Assembly (NCBI GenBank): GCA_023435305.1
Contig: JAEYRV010000045.1
Coordinates: 1 to 64,000, forward strand
DNA length: 64,000 bases
Direction of reading: 5' to 3'
Origin: Bacillota bacterium
GTDB lineage: Bacteria; Bacillota; Clostridia; Acetivibrionales; DTU013
Below, one piece after another: positions 60,731 through 64,000 of the stretch. Below the pieces are notes generated by a model that made no database searches, was not told the DNA's origin, and saw nothing but the letters and a program-made list of their open reading frames with translations. Positions within the stretch are counted from its first letter, which is position 1; the number at the start of each line of letters is the position of its first letter. The translations under genes and the position numbers were made by a program.

Positions 60731-61327
60731 TTATCGGCATTTTGTCAGAAGCTCCAGTACGGCATCTCCGATGAAGCCGTCGTCTGAAACTGCAGGGAGG
60801 CATACTTCATAGCCTCTGGTGGTGAAAAGATATGCTCCGTCCGGGATCCTTACCGTCGAATTCATAAGGATCATCTTGCTATCCTTACAGTATATGGAAA
60901 CGCTCCGCTTTCCTTCGGTAAACTCCTTCCAGTCTCTGGCCCCCAGCCTGCTCATCAGCTCGGCATTCACTGCCGGCTTTCCCTTTTTGCAGGAAGCCAT
61001 TGCCGATCTGACAGCTTTGCCCAGTGCAACAGAATTATAAGGCATATCCAGCCATATGATGTCTGTCGTTGCCCTTCCGGACCTGTATTTATCAGTCACA
61101 TAGGGTATCAGCACTACATTTCTGCGTTTATCAAATAAAATGCTGACATTTCCGATGTCGACCCGGGTTTGTGTACTGTTGATGCCGCTTTCACTGCTCA
61201 GGCCGGCAGCTTTTTTTCTGCCCTTTTTTCTTTCCCTGGCAGTAAAGAACAGCAGCAATGAAAGCAGTACGGCGCCTGCAGCTATAAACAGTACAAGCTT
61301 AAGATAGCTCAAATATATAGTGTCCAT
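60731..61327 (-). CDS. Membrane-anchored hypothetical protein
   Basis: From the ATG at 61327 (GGGAGG upstream) the protein has 198 residues; the in-frame start at 61372 has no site. One membrane segment lies at about 9-32 (LVLFIAAGAVLLSLLLFFTA), followed by a basic stretch (RERKKGRKK) and a soluble domain of about 150 residues with alternating strands. No family is recognised. It ends 11 bases before the repeat array, so its transcription is probably separate from the ABC operon. Confidence 0.7.
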   Translation of the reverse strand: MDTIYLSYLKLVLFIAAGAVLLSLLLFFTARERKKGRKKAAGLSSESGINSTQTRVDIGNVSILFDKRRNVVLIPYVTDKYRSGRATTDIIWLDMPYNSVALGKAVRSAMASCKKGKPAVNAELMSRLGARDWKEFTEGKRSVSIYCKDSKMILMNSTVRIPDGAYLFTTRGYEVCLPAVSDDGFIGDAVLELLTKCR

Positions 61328-61440
61328 ATCAAGCCTCCCGCTTAATAATATCACGATGAACAAGTACTTCACAACCTGCCTTATTTGGTATAAACTATAC
61401 TTTGTTCGTGTACATAATTAAATCAGGGGGTCAACCTTAT

Positions 61441-63042
61441 ATGAGAAAGAATCTGTTCATTTACATTACTTCTTTTTTGTGCGGCATGTCGGTAATGGGA
61501 GTCGAGCTCTCCGCCACAAGGCTTCTGGCGCCGTATTTCGGCACTTCCTCCATAGTATATACCGTGGTCATCGGTTTGATAATGATAGCCATGAGTATAG
61601 GCAATGTGCTGGGGGGGCGTTCAGCCGACAAGCACAACAATCTTGGCAGATTATTCACAATGCTTTGGGTGGCAGCCCTCTGGGTAGCAGTAATACCACT
61701 GGTTGGAAAATATGTCATCGCATTGTCCGCACTGGTCATGGCATGGATACTTCCCTCCAATCTTCTCGTCGCAGGCTCCGTATTATCCTGTCTGCTGGTT
61801 TTCTCGTTCCCGCTGCTCATACTTGGAATGGTATCGCCATATCTGGTGAAGCTCGGAGTCAGGGACATGGAAAAAAGCGGCCGCACCACCGGCGAAATAT
61901 ACGCAGCATCAACTATCGGCAGTATCATTGGCACGTTCATCCCCACCTTTCTGACAATACCCTATATAGGAACTTTGAAATCCTTCCTGGTATTCGCACT
62001 GTCCATAAATCTCATATGCCTGTATTATTTTATCAAAACCAAAAAGGGCTATGTAAAAGGGATCGTGACAACGGTCCTGACGGCTGCATTTCTCATAATG
62101 CCCTTTAAAACCTCTTATGCCTTCTGGACCGATGTGGTACTGGAGGACGAGTCGCTTTACAACTACCTGCAGGTGGCTGAAAATGGCAACTCGGTAATAT
62201 TGTCGACCAATGTTGCCTTCGGTGTGCAATCGATATATACAAGAGACCAGACACTCTCAGGTTATTATTACGACTACGCTCTTATGTCTCCGCTGCTCCT
62301 TCGGGACGGGAGTCTGGAAAACTCCGTTGACATACTGGTGCTGGGCATGGGCACAGGGACCTTTGCAAAAGAATGCAAGTACTTTTTTCCGAACAGCAAT
62401 ATAACCGGTGTTGAAATAGATGAAAAAATCGTCGATCTTTCAAAGAAATACTTTCAGCTCACCGACGAAGAGGCAACCGTATATGTGAACGACGGCCGCA
62501 CCTTCCTGTCATCACCCGAGGCGGGGATGTACGACATAATATTGTGCGATGCTTATCACGATATCACGATCCCCTTCCACATGGCTACAACTGAGTTCTT
62601 TTCCGAAGTGAAGGAACACCTTAAGCCCAACGGCGTCTTAATGGTCAATATAAATATGAGAAGCGAGAATACCACTGAAATAACCGACTATCTGACCAAT
62701 ACATTGAAAACCAGCATGGGCAAGGTATATAAATATGACATTCCTGGCATCACCAATACTCTGTGTTACTCCTCGGATGATGCGGATTGCCTGCAGAATC
62801 TGAAGGATAATGTGTCAAAGCTGGAAAATGACCATCCATTAGCCACGCTGGCAGGGAGAGTACTAAAAGGCTATACCGAAGTCACCGATACCCGGTATAT
62901 ATTGACTGATGATCTGGCGCCGGTGGAAGTACTTGGCCAGAAGCTGCTCAATGATGTCGTGGAGGACAGCCTGGACTACTTCAAGCAAGAACTGGAAGGC
63001 TCGGAGAACGGCATACTGGACGTTTTCAACATGCTTTCCTGA
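61441..63042 (+). CDS. Membrane-fused spermidine synthase-like protein
   Basis: From the ATG at 61441 the protein has 533 residues (GGGGG upstream; an in-frame start at 61402 is less likely). The N-terminal 210 residues hold about seven membrane segments (SFLCGMSVMGVELSATRLLAPYFGTSSIVY etc.). The C-terminal half is a spermidine-synthase-type methyltransferase fold: VLGMGTGTFAKECKYFF, GVEIDEKIVDLS, VYVNDGRTF, IILCDAYHDITIPFHMAT. Such fusions are widespread and their substrate is unproven. Genuine polyamine synthesis should not be assumed. Confidence 0.88.
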   Translation: MRKNLFIYITSFLCGMSVMGVELSATRLLAPYFGTSSIVYTVVIGLIMIAMSIGNVLGGRSADKHNNLGRLFTMLWVAALWVAVIPLVGKYVIALSALVMAWILPSNLLVAGSVLSCLLVFSFPLLILGMVSPYLVKLGVRDMEKSGRTTGEIYAASTIGSIIGTFIPTFLTIPYIGTLKSFLVFALSINLICLYYFIKTKKGYVKGIVTTVLTAAFLIMPFKTSYAFWTDVVLEDESLYNYLQVAENGNSVILSTNVAFGVQSIYTRDQTLSGYYYDYALMSPLLLRDGSLENSVDILVLGMGTGTFAKECKYFFPNSNITGVEIDEKIVDLSKKYFQLTDEEATVYVNDGRTFLSSPEAGMYDIILCDAYHDITIPFHMATTEFFSEVKEHLKPNGVLMVNINMRSENTTEITDYLTNTLKTSMGKVYKYDIPGITNTLCYSSDDADCLQNLKDNVSKLENDHPLATLAGRVLKGYTEVTDTRYILTDDLAPVEVLGQKLLNDVVEDSLDYFKQELEGSENGILDVFNMLS

Positions 63043-63046
63043 TAAT

Positions 63047-63075
63047 GGGCCGGCTAAGCAAAAGCCGGCCTTTTC
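63047..63075. terminator. Terminator between the convergent genes
   Basis: GGGCCGGCT-AAGCAAA-AGCCGGCC followed by TTTT. Strong stem of eight to nine pairs immediately past the synthase-like stop and just past the facing hypothetical gene. Confidence 0.88.
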
Positions 63076-63376
63076 AGCTGTAGCACAGCTGGTTTTCATT
63101 GTAAAAAAGCAGGAACAGATCCTTTATGATTTCATTCATATTATCCGGCGTCACATGAAAAAGCTGTCCCCCGTCGATCTGTATACAAATCACGATCCGG
63201 TATTTATCGCTGTTGTCAATGACCGCGCTGATTATGTCAACGGCTTCTACCGGGCTTGTGTACTCACATATCCAGCCATCCTCATTTATCATCTGAACTT
63301 CGCTTTCATAATAGCTTTCAAGGAACCGTTTCAGCTCCCCTTCCCTCCATGACCACATATTGACCGTAAGACTCAT
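63074..63376 (-). CDS. Hypothetical cytoplasmic protein
   Basis: From the ATG at 63376 (AAGGAG six bases upstream) the protein has 100 residues. It is soluble with mixed strands and helices (MWSWREGELKRFLESYYES, EAVDIISAVIDNSDKYRIVICIQ, NMNEIIKDLFLLFYNENQLCY). No family is recognised. It is transcribed alone toward the synthase-like gene. Confidence 0.65.
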   Translation of the reverse strand: MSLTVNMWSWREGELKRFLESYYESEVQMINEDGWICEYTSPVEAVDIISAVIDNSDKYRIVICIQIDGGQLFHVTPDNMNEIIKDLFLLFYNENQLCYS

Positions 63377-63567
63377 TTTGATCTCCTTTAAGTTGTGTTC
63401 AGAAATAGTATACATTAATAATTATTTAATTGGACAAAATTAAAGAAATACCTTTATGTAATTTTTTCAATGAATGTATTACATAGTTATTTTTCATGCA
63501 AATTGTATTATTATTGGGCTTTTAACTCATAATAAATCTGCATCGTCACAGGCTGGAGGTATTTTCA

Positions 63568-64000
63568 TTGCAAAACATAATAAGGCTGACGAAAATCGTT
63601 ATTTTAACAATATCCATTCTGTTTATGCAGGCCGTCGCTGCAGGTTGTTCAAAAAATGAGGGCCAACAGCAGAATGCGCAGCTTCAGGCTGCCAAGGAGA
63701 AACAGTCCCAGGAAAAGGAATCAGAAAAGCTGAAAAAGGTCGAAGCGCAAATCGAAATGCTGTTTGAAGCTCTCGACGGACCCTTTGTTAAAACCGATAA
63801 ATCAGGTGGTGATACAGAGGGTCAGAATGAAGGCACACAGCATGAGGGCACACAAAAAGAGAACCAGCAGCAAAGTACGCAGCAAGGTGAACAGCAGGGA
63901 GACAAACAACAAGGCGGCGGAAAGGATGACGATCAACAGCAAGGCACACAGCAGGGCGGGCAGGAAGGCGGCGGACAGCCCGAGGGCGTTGGACAGCCTG
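63568..64000 (+). CDS. Lipoprotein with Gln/Gly-rich repeats (3' end outside window)
   Basis: Translation most likely starts at TTG 63568, nine bases after GGAGG. The signal peptide (QNIIRLTKIVILTISILFMQ) ends in a lipobox VAAGC, so the mature protein begins at Cys27 and is lipid-anchored outside the cell. A charged coiled-coil follows (AKEKQSQEKESEKLKKVEAQ). A low-complexity tail of Gln, Gly, Thr and Glu in 3-6-residue units (EGTQ, QQGT, GGQEGG) then runs past the window end. The function cannot be told from this part. At least 144 codons are open. Confidence 0.8.
   Translation, partial: MQNIIRLTKIVILTISILFMQAVAAGCSKNEGQQQNAQLQAAKEKQSQEKESEKLKKVEAQIEMLFEALDGPFVKTDKSGGDTEGQNEGTQHEGTQKENQQQSTQQGEQQGDKQQGGGKDDDQQQGTQQGGQEGGGQPEGVGQP

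Noticed and set aside
61441..63042. Authentic spermidine synthase (speE)
   Set aside because: The catalytic fold is fused to seven membrane segments and is not next to speD or speB. Such fusions have no proven aminopropyltransferase activity, so only a family-level name is given.

Overview
The window comes from a low-to-mid GC, endospore-forming, anaerobic Firmicute of class Clostridia. The evidence is a spoIIGA-sigE-sigG block beside ftsA-ftsZ, an acetate kinase/phosphotransacetylase pair, a four-subunit ferredoxin-dependent 2-oxoacid oxidoreductase, an Agr-type cyclic peptide system and Gram-positive Flp/Tad pilus genes. A relative of the Acetivibrio/Ruminiclostridium group is plausible, but that is inferred from gene order only. 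Most genes lie on the minus strand.

Region by region. (1) 67-8453, minus: the cell-division/early-sporulation block, transcribed murA remnant, divIB/ftsQ, sbp, ftsA, ftsZ, then spoIIGA, sigE, sigG, ylmC/ymxH and nrdR. The murA copy has lost its 5' third and carries an in-frame TGA just upstream of the surviving part. (2) 8653-11121: an rRNA methyltransferase gene converging on a MetH-like homocysteine methyltransferase gene. (3) 11227-17305, minus: a Flp/Tad pilus locus (pilin, TadE-like, CpaB, a receiver-CpaE fusion, CpaF ATPase, TadB, TadC), preceded by a DegS/DegU-like pair. (4) 19576-22671: tRNA-Lys, then an AgrA/AgrC-like pair on plus converging on agrB-agrD on minus. (5) 22978-31182: murG, a phosphate transporter with its DUF47 partner, an Hsp70/J-protein/zinc-ribbon module and an OmpR-type two-component system. 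(6) 31439-36089: tRNA-Ala, a membrane protein/XRE regulator/hydrolase operon, bioY with a BirA-type operator, a YgiT-type zinc finger gene, capA and ymaF. (7) 36104-44040: the 2-oxoacid:ferredoxin oxidoreductase operon with an ATPase gene and tcdA, a phosphoglycerate mutase gene and a membrane protein gene. (8) 44041-45553: about 1.5 kb of noncoding DNA with two families of 41-bp tandem repeats and a MITE-like inverted-repeat element. (9) 45554-55851: an ABC-F gene with a long leader, a Cu/Zn superoxide dismutase-like gene, gpsA-plsY-der-DUF512, rpmF-yceD and pta-ackA. (10) 56086-61327, minus: an ABC exporter, HExxH protein and two-component system operon headed by four 11-bp direct repeats. 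(11) 61441-64000: a membrane-fused spermidine synthase-like gene, a small hypothetical gene and a lipoprotein gene cut by the window end.

The most informative observations are the truncated murA, the Agr system with a predicted five-residue thiolactone core, the 11-bp repeat array in front of the ABC/metallopeptidase/two-component operon, the IS-end-like repeat field near 44.2-45.2 kb, the membrane-associated Hsp70 module, and sporulation-type promoters that can be read upstream of spoIIGA and sigG. No CRISPR array, prophage or intact insertion sequence was seen.
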